From assembly GCA_023439305.1 (NCBI GenBank), contig JAEXOO010000032.1, forward strand, positions 124,001 through 188,000: a DNA stretch of 64,000 bases. Reading direction: 5' to 3'. The DNA is from Pseudomonadota bacterium (GTDB lineage: Bacteria > Pseudomonadota > Gammaproteobacteria > Burkholderiales > Burkholderiaceae_B). The position numbers were made by a program, and so were the translations under genes. The notes beneath the pieces are model-generated. The model was given only the letters and a program-made list of their open reading frames with translations, made no database searches and had not been told where the DNA came from. Shown one piece after another: positions 1 to 8,620 of this stretch (its first letter is position 1; every line of letters starts with the position of its first letter).

Positions 1-920
1 CAGGCCCAGCCGGCCAGCAGGAAGAAGGCCAGCGACGACAACAGGCTGATCAACAGGCGGCGCTGGATGTGGCGATGCTTGAAATGACCCAGTTCGTGCG
101 CCAGTACGGCTTCGATTTCAGTGGCCTGCAGCTTGTTGAGCAGCGTATCGAAAAACACAATGCGCTTGTTGCGGCCCAAGCCGGTGAAGTAGGCGTTGCC
201 GTGGGCGGAGCGGCGCGAGCCGTCCATGACGTACAGGCCGTCGGCGTGGAAATCGCAGCGTTGGGCCAGGGCGGTGATGCGCGCGCGCAGTTGCTCGTCC
301 TCCAGAGGCTTGAAGCTGTTGAAGAGCGGGGCGATGACGCGTGGGTACAGCCACAGCACCAGCAGATTGAAGGCCACCCACAGGCCCCAGCCGTACCAGG
401 GCCAGGACGGGCCGGCCCAGGCCATGAAGCCCAGGAGCGCGGCGCACAGAGGCGCGCCCAGCGCCAGCACCAGCGCCAAAGCCTTGAGCGTGTCGGCGAT
501 GAACAGCCCAGGCGTCATGCGATTAAAGCCGAAGCGGGCCTCCAGCACGAACTTCCTGTACCAAGCAAAGGGCAGGCCGGCTACGCCCATAATGGCCAGC
601 ACCGCGCCGATCAGAAGCAACTGACGCAGCATTTCGTGGTCAATCAGGCGCGCCAGGGCGACGTCCAGCCATTGCAGGCCGCCCAGCAGCGTCAGGGCCA
701 GCAGAAGGATGGCCTCGACCAGCCGTTCGATCAGGCCAAGTCGGGTCCGCGCAATGGTGTAGCGGGCGGCACGCTGATGGCTGTGCAGGCTGATGCGGTC
801 CGCGAACTCGGCCGGTACCTGGTCCTGGTGGCGATAGACGTGCCGGATCTGGCGCAGGCCGAGCCAGAAGCGCAGGATCACATCGCACAGCAGGAAGGCA
901 AGAAACAACAAGGTCAGCAT
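1..920 (-). CDS. M48 family metallopeptidase (CaaX-protease/Ste24-like), C-terminus cut by window edge
   Basis: Read on the minus strand from an ATG at 920 and open to the window edge, giving about 306 residues. It is a membrane zinc endopeptidase of the M48/Ste24 type. The zinc motif HELGH lies at residues 275-279 (bases 84-98) and is followed by a hydrophobic helix. The N-terminal half holds several membrane segments and the stretch RKFVLEARFGFNR, typical of this family just before the catalytic domain. The second zinc ligand region and the C-terminus lie outside the window. It is divergent from orn with 44 bases between the start codons. The family handles membrane-protein quality control or processing; the substrate here is unknown. 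Confidence 0.85.
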   Translation of the reverse strand, partial: MLTLLFLAFLLCDVILRFWLGLRQIRHVYRHQDQVPAEFADRISLHSHQRAARYTIARTRLGLIERLVEAILLLALTLLGGLQWLDVALARLIDHEMLRQLLLIGAVLAIMGVAGLPFAWYRKFVLEARFGFNRMTPGLFIADTLKALALVLALGAPLCAALLGFMAWAGPSWPWYGWGLWVAFNLLVLWLYPRVIAPLFNSFKPLEDEQLRARITALAQRCDFHADGLYVMDGSRRSAHGNAYFTGLGRNKRIVFFDTLLNKLQATEIEAVLAHELGHFKHRHIQRRLLISLLSSLAFFLLAGWA

Positions 921-964
921 GGATGGCGGCAATATGTAAAATAGTCGTTTTGAGGAATGATTAT

Positions 965-1510
965 ATGGCGGTTCAAACACAGCGTCTGGTCTGGCTCGAC
1001 ATGGAAATGACGGGTCTGGATCCTGACAAGGAGCGCATCATCGAGGTGGCCGTGGTCGTGACCGAGCCCGACTTGACCGTCGTGGCCGAAGGGCCGGTCC
1101 TGGTGGTGCACCAGAGCAATCAGTTGCTGGACGGCATGGATGCCTGGAATAAGGGCACACATGGCCGCAGCGGCTTGATCGACAAGGTCAAGGCCTCAAC
1201 CCTGACCGAGGAACAGGCCGAAGACCAATTGCTAGATTTCTTGCGACAGCATCTGCCTGCCGGTAAGTCGCCCCTGTGTGGCAACACCATCAGCCAGGAC
1301 CGCCGCTTCATGTATCGCTACATGCCGCGCCTGGAGGCTTTTTTCCATTATCGCAACCTGGACGTCAGCACCCTCAAGGAGCTGGCACTGCGTTGGAAGC
1401 CTGAAGTTGTCAAAAGTTTCGTCAAGCAAAGCCGCCACGAAGCGCTGGCCGATATTTACGAATCGATCGCCGAGCTCAAGCATTACCGCGAGCATTTCAT
1501 CCAGGCGTAA
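965..1510 (+). CDS. orn: Oligoribonuclease
   Basis: This 181-residue DEDDh 3'-5' exonuclease finishes RNA decay by degrading 2-5 nt oligoribonucleotides, including pGpG from c-di-GMP turnover. The first exonuclease motif, WLDMEMTGLD, is near the N-terminus, and the length equals that of E. coli Orn. I chose the ATG at 965 because GAGGA at 952-956 lies 8 bases upstream. An in-frame start at 923 would add 14 unrelated residues. It is monocistronic and divergent from the M48 peptidase. About 260 bases of non-coding DNA follow before paaA. Confidence 0.95.
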   Translation: MAVQTQRLVWLDMEMTGLDPDKERIIEVAVVVTEPDLTVVAEGPVLVVHQSNQLLDGMDAWNKGTHGRSGLIDKVKASTLTEEQAEDQLLDFLRQHLPAGKSPLCGNTISQDRRFMYRYMPRLEAFFHYRNLDVSTLKELALRWKPEVVKSFVKQSRHEALADIYESIAELKHYREHFIQA

Positions 1511-1670
1511 ATCCGCATTGCATGCCCAACTCGTCAGGGCCGATTCTGGCGCCGCCCGCCGTCAGGCAGGAGGGCTCCAGGACCGGCCCTGATGTGTTGG
1601 GGCGGCGTCTTTTCCGAGTCTAGGGATTTACCCTTAAACCCCCTCTGGTATTCTCATATGATACGGATTT

Positions 1671-1684
1671 TTGATTGACATCAA
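1671..1684. promoter_or_regulatory. Perfect FNR/ANR box upstream of paaA
   Basis: TTGATTGACATCAA matches the FNR consensus TTGAT-N4-ATCAA exactly and is a 5+5 palindrome. Its centre (1677.5) lies about 94 bases before the paaA ATG. It contains the -35 element of the predicted paa promoter, so binding should block RNA polymerase. That is an inference from the layout. Confidence 0.8.
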
Positions 1685-1703
1685 ATTTTTCGTATTAAAT
1701 AAT
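1675..1703 (+). promoter_or_regulatory. Predicted sigma70 promoter of the paa operon
   Basis: A perfect -35 TTGACA (1675-1680), a 17-base spacer and a -10 AATAAT (1698-1703, five of six consensus bases) predict transcription from about 1710. That leaves a leader of about 62 bases before paaA. The rest of 1511-1771 shows no gene. Confidence 0.65.
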
Positions 1704-1771
1704 GAAGTGTATATGGTTTGCGCTGAAACAAAGTTTTTTGGCGCTGTCTGCACTATTACCGGGGGTTTGTC

Positions 1772-2764
1772 ATGTACGCACAACTCGTAGAGACCGGCGT
1801 CAAGCAGGTCAAGGGCATGGACGACATGTCCGAGCAGGAGCGTCAGTTCCAGCAGCGCATCGACGATGGCGTGCGCATCGAGGCCAAGGACTGGATGCCT
1901 GATGCCTATCGCAAGACGCTGGTGCGCCAGATTTCCCAGCACGCTCACTCGGAAGTCGTGGGCATGCTGCCCGAGGGCAACTGGATCACGCGCGCGCCGT
2001 CGCTCAAGCGCAAGGCCATCCTGATGGCCAAGGTTCAGGACGAGGCCGGCCACGGCCTGTATCTGTACAGCGCGGCCGAGACGCTGGGCGTCAGTCGTGA
2101 ACAGATGGTCGGCGACCTGCTGTCGGGCAAGGCCAAATATTCCAGCATTTTCAATTACCCGACGCTCAACTGGGCAGATATCGGCATGATAGGTTGGCTG
2201 GTGGATGGCTCAGCCATCATCAACCAGATTCCGCTGTGCCGCTGCTCCTACGGCCCCTATGCGCGCGCCATGGTGCGGGTCTGCAAGGAGGAGTCCTTCC
2301 ATCAGCGTCAGGGCTATGACTTGCTGCTGCAAATGTGTCTGCACGGCACGCCTGAGCAAAAAGCCATGTGCCAGGACTCCATCAATCGGTGGTGGTGGCC
2401 TGCGCTGATGATGTTTGGCCCTTCTGATGCGGAATCCACCAACAGCACCCAGTCCATGCAATGGAAAATCAAGCTGTTCTCCAACGACGAACTGCGTCAG
2501 AAGATGGTGGATCAGACCGTTCCGCAAGCAGAGTATCTGGGCCTGACAGTGCCGGATCCCGATCTGCGCTGGAACGAGGAGCGTGGTCATTATGACTTTG
2601 GCGAGATCGATTGGGACGAGTTCTGGGCGGTCATCAAGGGCAACGGACCCTGTAACCGCGAGCGACTGCAAGCGCGTGTTCAGGCGCACGAAAATGGCGC
2701 CTGGTTCCGCGATGCCCTGGACGCCCATGCCCAGAAGCAGGAAGCGGCCCGCAAAGTCGCCTGA
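1772..2764 (+). CDS. paaA: 1,2-phenylacetyl-CoA epoxidase, catalytic subunit PaaA
   Basis: This is the catalytic alpha subunit (330 aa) of the multicomponent oxygenase that epoxidises the ring of phenylacetyl-CoA with O2 and NADPH. It is a ferritin-like bacterial di-iron protein. The iron-ligand type stretches KVQDEAGHGLYLY and CKEESFHQRQGY carry the expected E-x2-H arrangements. It is the first gene of a co-directional run paaABCDE-N-G-I-K ending in a terminator at 9985. Its promoter overlaps a perfect FNR box, as expected if this O2-requiring pathway is shut off in anoxia. Confidence 0.97.
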   Translation: MYAQLVETGVKQVKGMDDMSEQERQFQQRIDDGVRIEAKDWMPDAYRKTLVRQISQHAHSEVVGMLPEGNWITRAPSLKRKAILMAKVQDEAGHGLYLYSAAETLGVSREQMVGDLLSGKAKYSSIFNYPTLNWADIGMIGWLVDGSAIINQIPLCRCSYGPYARAMVRVCKEESFHQRQGYDLLLQMCLHGTPEQKAMCQDSINRWWWPALMMFGPSDAESTNSTQSMQWKIKLFSNDELRQKMVDQTVPQAEYLGLTVPDPDLRWNEERGHYDFGEIDWDEFWAVIKGNGPCNRERLQARVQAHENGAWFRDALDAHAQKQEAARKVA

Positions 2765-2863
2765 GCAATTGTTGTGAATGGCGGGGCGCGACCAGCGCCT
2801 TCCATCTGACCGGATACGCAGCCCGCGGTTACTGCTCGCGGCTGCACAGCGAGGAAGCGAAGT

Positions 2864-3148
2864 ATGAGCAAGCACGATTGGCCCCTCTGGGAAGTCTTTA
2901 TCCGCAGCCAGCACGGCCTGGCCCACAAGCACGTCGGCAGCCTGCACGCGCCCGATGCGGAAATGGCGATCAACAACGCCCGCGACGTCTATACCCGTCG
3001 CAACGAGGGCGTCAGCATCTGGGTGGTGCGCGCGGCCGATATCGCCGCCTCCAGCCCCGACGACAAGGGTGCGCTGTTCGAACCGTCCAACAGCAAAGTC
3101 TACCGTCATCCCACCTTCTTTCCGATGCCCGACGGCATCAATATGTAG
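2864..3148 (+). CDS. paaB: 1,2-phenylacetyl-CoA epoxidase, subunit PaaB
   Basis: This small accessory subunit (94 aa) of the PaaABCE epoxidase bridges PaaAC heterodimers. Recognisable features are the N-terminal WPLWEVFIRSQHGLAHKHVG, the AMEMAINNARDVYTRR-type helix and the end HPTFFPMPDGINM. Length matches the family. It lies 99 bases after paaA and 8 bases before paaC, inside the operon. Confidence 0.96.
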   Translation: MSKHDWPLWEVFIRSQHGLAHKHVGSLHAPDAEMAINNARDVYTRRNEGVSIWVVRAADIAASSPDDKGALFEPSNSKVYRHPTFFPMPDGINM

Positions 3149-3156
3149 GAGGTCGC

Positions 3157-3921
3157 ATGGACAAGGCCTTGTTTTCCTATGCCCTGAGACTGGGCGATTC
3201 CACCTTGGTGCTGGCACAGCGCCTGGGCGAGTGGACCGGCCATGGCCCGGCCCTGGAAGAAGAGCTGGCCAGCGCCAACACGGCGCTGGATCTGCTGGGG
3301 CAGGCGCGCATGTGGCTGACGCTGGCCGGCGAGACCGAAGGGCAGGGCCGCGACGAGGACCAGCTGGCCTATCACCGTGATGCGCATCAATATGCCAATT
3401 ACCTGCTGGTTGAGCGCGACAACGGCCATTATGGTGAGACCCTGATGCGTCAATTCCTGTTCGACAGCTGGCACTTCTTCCTGCTGGAGGAGCTGGTGCG
3501 CTCGTCGGATGAACAGGTCCGGGCCATTGCCCAGAAAGCGCACAAGGAAGTCATGTATCACCTGCGTCGCTCCAGCGACCTGATCGTGCGCCTGGGCGAT
3601 GGCACGCCGGAAAGCCATACCCGCATGCAGGGCGCGCTGGACGATGCCTGGCGTTTTACCGGCGAACTGTTCCTGGACGACGAGGTGACGCAGACATTGG
3701 CCGAACGCCAGGCCGCGCCCTTGATGGCCAATCTTTGGGCGCCATGGCTGGACTATGTCGGCGAGGTGTTCGAACGCGCCACCCTGCGCCGTCCATCGGA
3801 GCAGGATGCGCAGCACAAAGCCTATCGCGGCGGCCCGCAAGGACGCCACACGGAGGCGTTGGGTTATCTGCTGGCGGAAATGCAGCATCTGCCACGCATG
3901 TATCCCGACGCTCGCTGGTGA
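3157..3921 (+). CDS. paaC: 1,2-phenylacetyl-CoA epoxidase, structural subunit PaaC
   Basis: PaaC (254 aa) is the ferritin-like, catalytically silent beta partner of PaaA. The start is the ATG at 3157, preceded by TAGGAGG, which also overlaps the region of the paaB stop. A much longer open frame upstream runs through paaB out of frame and is not coding. The protein opens with a typical PaaC N-terminus (LFSYALRLGDSTLVLAQRL) and keeps the helix YHRDAHQYANYLL. It is followed almost directly by paaD. Confidence 0.95.
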   Translation: MDKALFSYALRLGDSTLVLAQRLGEWTGHGPALEEELASANTALDLLGQARMWLTLAGETEGQGRDEDQLAYHRDAHQYANYLLVERDNGHYGETLMRQFLFDSWHFFLLEELVRSSDEQVRAIAQKAHKEVMYHLRRSSDLIVRLGDGTPESHTRMQGALDDAWRFTGELFLDDEVTQTLAERQAAPLMANLWAPWLDYVGEVFERATLRRPSEQDAQHKAYRGGPQGRHTEALGYLLAEMQHLPRMYPDARW

Positions 3922-3926
3922 GCGTC

Positions 3927-4427
3927 ATGATGGCGACCTGGACCGTGGAGCAGGTCATGGACCTGCTGGCCCGCATTCCGGATCCCGAGATTCCGGTGAT
4001 CTCGCTGCTGGACCTGGGCATTGTGCGCGATGTGCGCTGGGACAACGAGACCTGCGTGGTCACGATCACCCCGACCTATTCGGGCTGTCCGGCCATGTAC
4101 GAGATCACGCGCTCGATCGAAGAGGCCCTGCACGGGCAAGGGCTGGAGCAGGTGCGTGTAGACACGCAGCTGTCGCCGGCCTGGACCACGGACTGGATGA
4201 GCGAGCAGGGCAAGCAGGCCCTGCGCGGCTACGGTATTTCGCCGCCTGCCCAGCAGTCAGTGGACATCTCGGGCCTGCTGCGTCAGCCCGAGGCGCCCGT
4301 GGTGGATTGCCCGCAATGCGGCTCCACCCATACCCGGGTGATCAGCCAGTTCGGCTCCACGCCTTGCAAGGCGCTGTACCGCTGCATCAGTTGCGGCGAA
4401 CCTTTCGACTACTTTAAGGCGCATTAG
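3927..4427 (+). CDS. paaD: PaaD, MIP18-type Fe-S assembly factor for the epoxidase
   Basis: PaaD (about 166 aa) has a MIP18/DUF59-like domain in its first ~100 residues (IPDPEIPVISLLDLGIVRDV, then TYSGCPAM with the conserved Cys). A C-terminal zinc ribbon carries CPQC and CISC pairs. It is needed for maturation of the epoxidase, probably for metal cofactor assembly of the reductase or oxygenase. The start is one of two adjacent ATGs at 3927 and 3930; a GTG at 3918 overlapping the paaC stop is also possible. It ends 4 bases before paaE. Confidence 0.9.
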   Translation: MMATWTVEQVMDLLARIPDPEIPVISLLDLGIVRDVRWDNETCVVTITPTYSGCPAMYEITRSIEEALHGQGLEQVRVDTQLSPAWTTDWMSEQGKQALRGYGISPPAQQSVDISGLLRQPEAPVVDCPQCGSTHTRVISQFGSTPCKALYRCISCGEPFDYFKAH

Positions 4428-4431
4428 TCAT

Positions 4432-5514
4432 ATGAGTCAGTTTTACTCCCTGCCGGTGGCCTCGGTTTCGCGCAGCACCCGTGATGCGGTGGTGGTGGCC
4501 TTCGCCGTGCCGGACGAATTGCAGGACGTGTTTCATTTCCGCCCCGGTCAGTACCTGACCCTGCGCACGCATCTGGACGGCCAGGAATTGCGGCGCTCCT
4601 ATTCCATCTGTGCGGCGCCGCACGATAAGCTGCTGCGGGTAGCCATCAAGCGCGTCAACGATGGCGCGTTCTCCACCTGGGCCAACAGCCATCTGGAGGC
4701 CGGCGCGACGCTGGAGGTCATGCCGCCCGATGGACATTTCACGGTGGAATTCGATCCCGCACAGGCGCATCGCTACGTTGCTTTTGCGGTGGGCAGCGGC
4801 ATTACGCCGATTCTGTCCCTGGTCAAGACGGCCCTGAACACCGAGCCCGATTCTTCGTTCACGCTGTTCTTTGGCAACCGGGCCTCGTCGGCCATCATGT
4901 TCCGCGAAGAAATCGAGGACCTGAAAAACACCTATATGGAGCGTTTCTCCATCGTGTATATCATGAGCCGGGAGACGCAGGACATCGATCTGTTCAACGG
5001 TCGGCTCGACGGCGACAAGGTGCGCGAACTCATGAAGGTCTGGTTCGATCCGAGTTCGGTGGATGTCGCTTTCGTATGCGGTCCGCAAGACATGAGCGAG
5101 CAGGTCATCGCCGCTTTGCAAGAAAATGGTCTGGAAAAGTCCCAGATCAAATTCGAACTCTTCGGTGCGCCCAAAGGCCCGCGCGCCCTGCGCACCGGCG
5201 AAGACGCCCGCAAGGCACCGGGCAAGGAGCAATGCGAGCTGACCGTCATTCAGGACGGCATCACACGCAGTCTGACCATTGATAAAAACAGTGCCAGCGT
5301 ATTGGATTCGGCGCTGCAGCAAGGCCTGGAGCTGCCTTATTCTTGCAAGGGCGGTGTCTGTTCGACCTGCCGCTGCAAAGTGGTGGAAGGCGAAGTGGAT
5401 ATGGATGCCAATTTCGCGCTGGAAGACTACGAGGTGGCGCGCGGATTCGTGCTGAGCTGCCAGAGCTTCCCGGTCAGCGATCGCCTGGTCATCGACTTCG
5501 ATCAGGAAACCTGA
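4432..5514 (+). CDS. paaE: 1,2-phenylacetyl-CoA epoxidase, reductase subunit PaaE
   Basis: PaaE (360 aa) feeds electrons from NADPH to the PaaAC di-iron site. It has an N-terminal FAD-binding barrel (RRSYSICA), an NAD(P)-binding domain (FAVGSGITPILSL) and a C-terminal plant-type 2Fe-2S domain (CKGGVCSTCRCKV, with a fourth Cys in FVLSCQSFP). This FAD-NAD-ferredoxin order is typical of PaaE and is the reverse of the other reductase in the window at 56071. It is followed by a 103-base gap before paaN. Confidence 0.96.
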   Translation: MSQFYSLPVASVSRSTRDAVVVAFAVPDELQDVFHFRPGQYLTLRTHLDGQELRRSYSICAAPHDKLLRVAIKRVNDGAFSTWANSHLEAGATLEVMPPDGHFTVEFDPAQAHRYVAFAVGSGITPILSLVKTALNTEPDSSFTLFFGNRASSAIMFREEIEDLKNTYMERFSIVYIMSRETQDIDLFNGRLDGDKVRELMKVWFDPSSVDVAFVCGPQDMSEQVIAALQENGLEKSQIKFELFGAPKGPRALRTGEDARKAPGKEQCELTVIQDGITRSLTIDKNSASVLDSALQQGLELPYSCKGGVCSTCRCKVVEGEVDMDANFALEDYEVARGFVLSCQSFPVSDRLVIDFDQET

Positions 5515-5617
5515 AGCGGGGCTGCGCCGCGATCGCAGGTGCAGCGTTGGGGGCATTTTTAGAACAACAGCACTGTCCGGCCGGCCCGGGCAGTGACCAG
5601 AGTCAGGAGCAATTTGC

Positions 5618-7282
5618 ATGGCAACCAATTTTTTCAAGACGCACCAGGCCACGCTGGACCAAGCCTTGGCCAGCATCAACGAGCGCACCTTCTGGAGCGC
5701 CTACCCCGAAAACCCCAGCCCGCGCACCTACGGTGAAACCGCTGCGCAGCAGGGGCAGGAGGCATTCGAGGCCTACCGTGGCAAGACCTTTCCCTTGGTG
5801 CTGGAGGGCGCGCAGGGTGAAACAGGCGACGAGCAGTCGCCGTTCGGTTTTGGTCTGAACATCCGTTATCCCAAGCTGTCGGTTGAGCAACTGGTTTCCC
5901 AGTCCGAACTGGCGCTGGACAGTTGGCGTGATGCCGGTCCGCAAGCCTGGGTCGGCGTGTGCCTGGAAATCCTGCATCGCCTGAATCAGCGTAGCTTCGA
6001 GATCGCCAACGCCGTGCAGCATACGACAGGGCAGGGGTTCATGATGGCATTCCAGGCCGGCGGCCCGCATGCGCAGGAGCGAGCCTTGGAAGCCGTAGCC
6101 TATGCCTGGCAGGAGATGGCGCGCATCCCCGGCCTGGTTGATTGGGTAAAACCTCAGGGCAAACACGACCCCATCCAGATGAAAAAGCAGTTCAAGGTGG
6201 TGCCGCGCGGCGTGGGCCTGGTCATCGGGTGCTCCACCTTCCCGACCTGGAACGGCTATCCCGGCCTGTTCGCTTCTTTGGCGACTGGTAATACCGTTAT
6301 CGTCAAGCCTCACCCCGGCGCCATCCTGCCCCTGGCCATTACGGTAGCAGTGGCGCGTGACGTATTGGCTGAAGCGGGCTTCAATCCGAATGTGGTATTG
6401 CTGGCTGCGCACGATTCCCAGGAAGATACGGCCCAGCAACTGGCCTTGAGTCCGGCCGTCAAGCTGATCGACTTCACCGGCAGCAGCCAGAACGGAAACT
6501 GGCTGGAGGCTCATGCCCGCCAGGCTCAGGTCTACACGGAAAAAGCCGGCGTGAACCAGGTCATTATCGATTCGGTGGATGACTTCAAAGCGGTGGCGCG
6601 CAACCTGGCCTTTTCCTTTGCTCTGTATTCAGGCCAGATGTGCACGGCGCCCCAGAACATCTACGTGCCGCGCAGCGGCATACGCACGGCGGACGGCGTC
6701 ATGAGTTTTGACGAGGTCGCTCAAGGTCTGGCCTTGGCGGTTCAGAAGCTGGTGTCGGATCCCTCGCGCGCCGTGGAAATCACCGGCGCCGTGCAGAACG
6801 AAGCCTGCGCCGAGCGCATCGAGACCGCCCGCAAGCTGGGCATGCCCATCCTGGCCGACAGCCAGACGCTGGAGCACCCCGCCTTCCCGGGCGCGCGCGT
6901 GCGCACCCCCTTGCTGTTGCAGGCCCGCGCCGACCAGCCCGAGATTCAGAAGGAATGGTTCGGCCCGATTGTCTTCGTGGTGCAGACCGACTCTACTGCG
7001 CACAGCATCGAACTGGCCGGACGTACCATTGCTGAGCACGGCGCCCTGACTCTGTCTGCCTATAGCACCGATGAGCAGGTCACCGCGGATATCCAGCGCA
7101 TGGCCGAGCGCGCGGGTGTCTCCCTGTCCTTGAATCTGACCGGCGCCGTGTTCATCAACCAGACGGCCGCTTACAGCGACTTCCATGGCACGGGGGCCAA
7201 TCCGGCCGCCAATGCCTCGTTGTCGGATTCGGCTTATGTGGCCAACCGTTTCCGTGTAATCCAGACCCGTTGGCATTTCTGA
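5618..7282 (+). CDS. paaN: Phenylacetic acid degradation protein PaaN (aldehyde dehydrogenase type)
   Basis: This 554-residue protein has the aldehyde-dehydrogenase fold. The probable catalytic cysteine is in SGQMCTAPQNIYV and cofactor-domain features are present (GNTVIVKPHPGAILP). In E. coli the matching step is done by PaaZ (about 680 aa), which also carries a C-terminal hydratase domain for ring opening. Here only the dehydrogenase part is present, so the ring-opening hydratase must be a separate protein not seen in this window. AGGAG lies before the ATG. It sits between paaE and paaG in the same operon. Confidence 0.9.
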   Translation: MATNFFKTHQATLDQALASINERTFWSAYPENPSPRTYGETAAQQGQEAFEAYRGKTFPLVLEGAQGETGDEQSPFGFGLNIRYPKLSVEQLVSQSELALDSWRDAGPQAWVGVCLEILHRLNQRSFEIANAVQHTTGQGFMMAFQAGGPHAQERALEAVAYAWQEMARIPGLVDWVKPQGKHDPIQMKKQFKVVPRGVGLVIGCSTFPTWNGYPGLFASLATGNTVIVKPHPGAILPLAITVAVARDVLAEAGFNPNVVLLAAHDSQEDTAQQLALSPAVKLIDFTGSSQNGNWLEAHARQAQVYTEKAGVNQVIIDSVDDFKAVARNLAFSFALYSGQMCTAPQNIYVPRSGIRTADGVMSFDEVAQGLALAVQKLVSDPSRAVEITGAVQNEACAERIETARKLGMPILADSQTLEHPAFPGARVRTPLLLQARADQPEIQKEWFGPIVFVVQTDSTAHSIELAGRTIAEHGALTLSAYSTDEQVTADIQRMAERAGVSLSLNLTGAVFINQTAAYSDFHGTGANPAANASLSDSAYVANRFRVIQTRWHF

Positions 7283-7297
7283 AAGGACGATGGCCGG

Positions 7298-8089
7298 ATG
7301 ACTTACCAGAATATTCAATTTGAACTCCAGGAAGGCGTGGCCCGCATCACGCTGAATCGTCCCGACAAGCTCAACAGCTTCACGGCGGACATGCACGCGG
7401 AGTTGGCCGATGCGCTCAGTCGTGTTGAACAGGATGCCGGCCTGCGCGTGCTCGTGCTGACGGGCAATGGCCGCGGTTTTTGCGCCGGCCAGGACCTGTC
7501 CGAGCGTCAGATGAGCGCCGGCGACGCGCCCGTTGATCTGGGCGCCACCATAGCCAAGTTCTACGCGCCGTTGGTGCGTCGCCTGCGCGCGCTGGCCGCC
7601 CCTGTGGTGGTGGGCGTGAATGGCGTCGCGGCCGGCGCTGGCGCCAACCTGGCCCTGGCGGGCGATATTGTCGTGGCGCGCCGTTCGGCCAGTTTCATTC
7701 AGCCCTTCTGCCGGCTGGGCTTGCTGCCCGATACGGGCGGCACGTTCTTTCTGCCGCGACTGGTGGGGCCGGCGCGCGCCATGGGCCTGTCCTTGCTGGG
7801 TGACAAGCTGACCGCTGAACAGGCCGCGCAGTGGGGCCTGATCTGGGAATGCGTCGCCGACGAGGACTTCGAAGCGCGGCTGGATGAGCTGGCTCGGCAT
7901 TTCGCCCAGGCGCCCACCAAAGGCCTGGCCTATGCCAAGAAAGCCATTTACGCCAGCGATGCCAATTCGCTGGACCAGCAGCTGGACCTGGAGCGCGACC
8001 TGATGCGCGAACTGGGCGCCAGCCAGGATTACCGGGAGGGCGTGGACGCCTTCCTGGCCAAGCGAGCACCCGTTTTCAAGGGGAAATAA
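7298..8089 (+). CDS. paaG: Ring 1,2-epoxyphenylacetyl-CoA isomerase PaaG
   Basis: This crotonase-fold enzyme (263 aa) converts the epoxide of phenylacetyl-CoA to the oxepin and also isomerises later double bonds. Visible features are the oxyanion-hole segment NGRGFCAGQDLSERQM, the second loop VAAGAGANLALAGDIVVA and GLLPDTGG, whose Asp is the expected catalytic residue. Length fits PaaG. The stop codon overlaps the paaI start by one base (TAATG), indicating translational coupling. Confidence 0.93.
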   Translation: MTYQNIQFELQEGVARITLNRPDKLNSFTADMHAELADALSRVEQDAGLRVLVLTGNGRGFCAGQDLSERQMSAGDAPVDLGATIAKFYAPLVRRLRALAAPVVVGVNGVAAGAGANLALAGDIVVARRSASFIQPFCRLGLLPDTGGTFFLPRLVGPARAMGLSLLGDKLTAEQAAQWGLIWECVADEDFEARLDELARHFAQAPTKGLAYAKKAIYASDANSLDQQLDLERDLMRELGASQDYREGVDAFLAKRAPVFKGK

Positions 8090-8547
8090 TGGATAACGTC
8101 GTTGTTTCAGAAGATCCGCAGCAACTGGCCCGGCAGGTCAGCGACCATATGTACGGCAATGACCAGGCTTCTCAGGCCCTGGGGCTGTCCCTGGGCACAG
8201 TGGCGCCCGGGCAGGCCGATATGAGCATGACGGTGCGCGCCGATATGCTCAATGGCCACAAGACCTGCCATGGCGGCTTTATTTTCGCCTTGGCGGACAG
8301 CACGTTTGCCTTCGCCTGCAATTCGCGCAATGCGCCTACGGTGGCTTCGGGCTGTACCATCGACTACCTGGCCCCCGCCTTCGAGGGCGATGTGCTCACG
8401 GCGCGCGGCGTGGAGGCCTCGCTGGCCGGCCGCACCGGGGTCTACGATATCGAAGTGGTGAATCAGAACGGTCGGCGCATTGCGCTGTTCCGTGGTCGCT
8501 CGTACCGTCTGAATGGCACGGTGCTGGGCGGAATCGAGAAAAAGTAA
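8089..8547 (+). CDS. paaI: Hydroxyphenylacetyl-CoA thioesterase PaaI
   Basis: This hot-dog-fold thioesterase (152 aa) is thought to rescue CoA from dead-end ring-hydroxylated CoA esters of the pathway. The signature HGGFIFALADSTFAFACN contains the catalytic Asp region of PaaI, and the usual MLNGHKTCHGG segment leads into it. It overlaps paaG by one base and is followed by a 73-base gap before paaK. Confidence 0.93.
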   Translation: MDNVVVSEDPQQLARQVSDHMYGNDQASQALGLSLGTVAPGQADMSMTVRADMLNGHKTCHGGFIFALADSTFAFACNSRNAPTVASGCTIDYLAPAFEGDVLTARGVEASLAGRTGVYDIEVVNQNGRRIALFRGRSYRLNGTVLGGIEKK

Positions 8548-8620
8548 CTTTATTGACGAGACATACCCTGCAGGCCCGGGGGGCCGTTGTTCCAAACGAG
8601 TGGCAGGGCAGGAGTACACC

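Noticed and set aside
69..944. Long plus-strand reading frame over the M48 gene
   Set aside because: It is low-complexity (Gln/Arg/His-rich) antisense of the minus-strand peptidase, which carries the HELGH motif.
2878..3156. N-terminal extension of paaC
   Set aside because: It runs through paaB in another frame and lacks PaaC similarity; the ATG at 3157 has a strong ribosome site.
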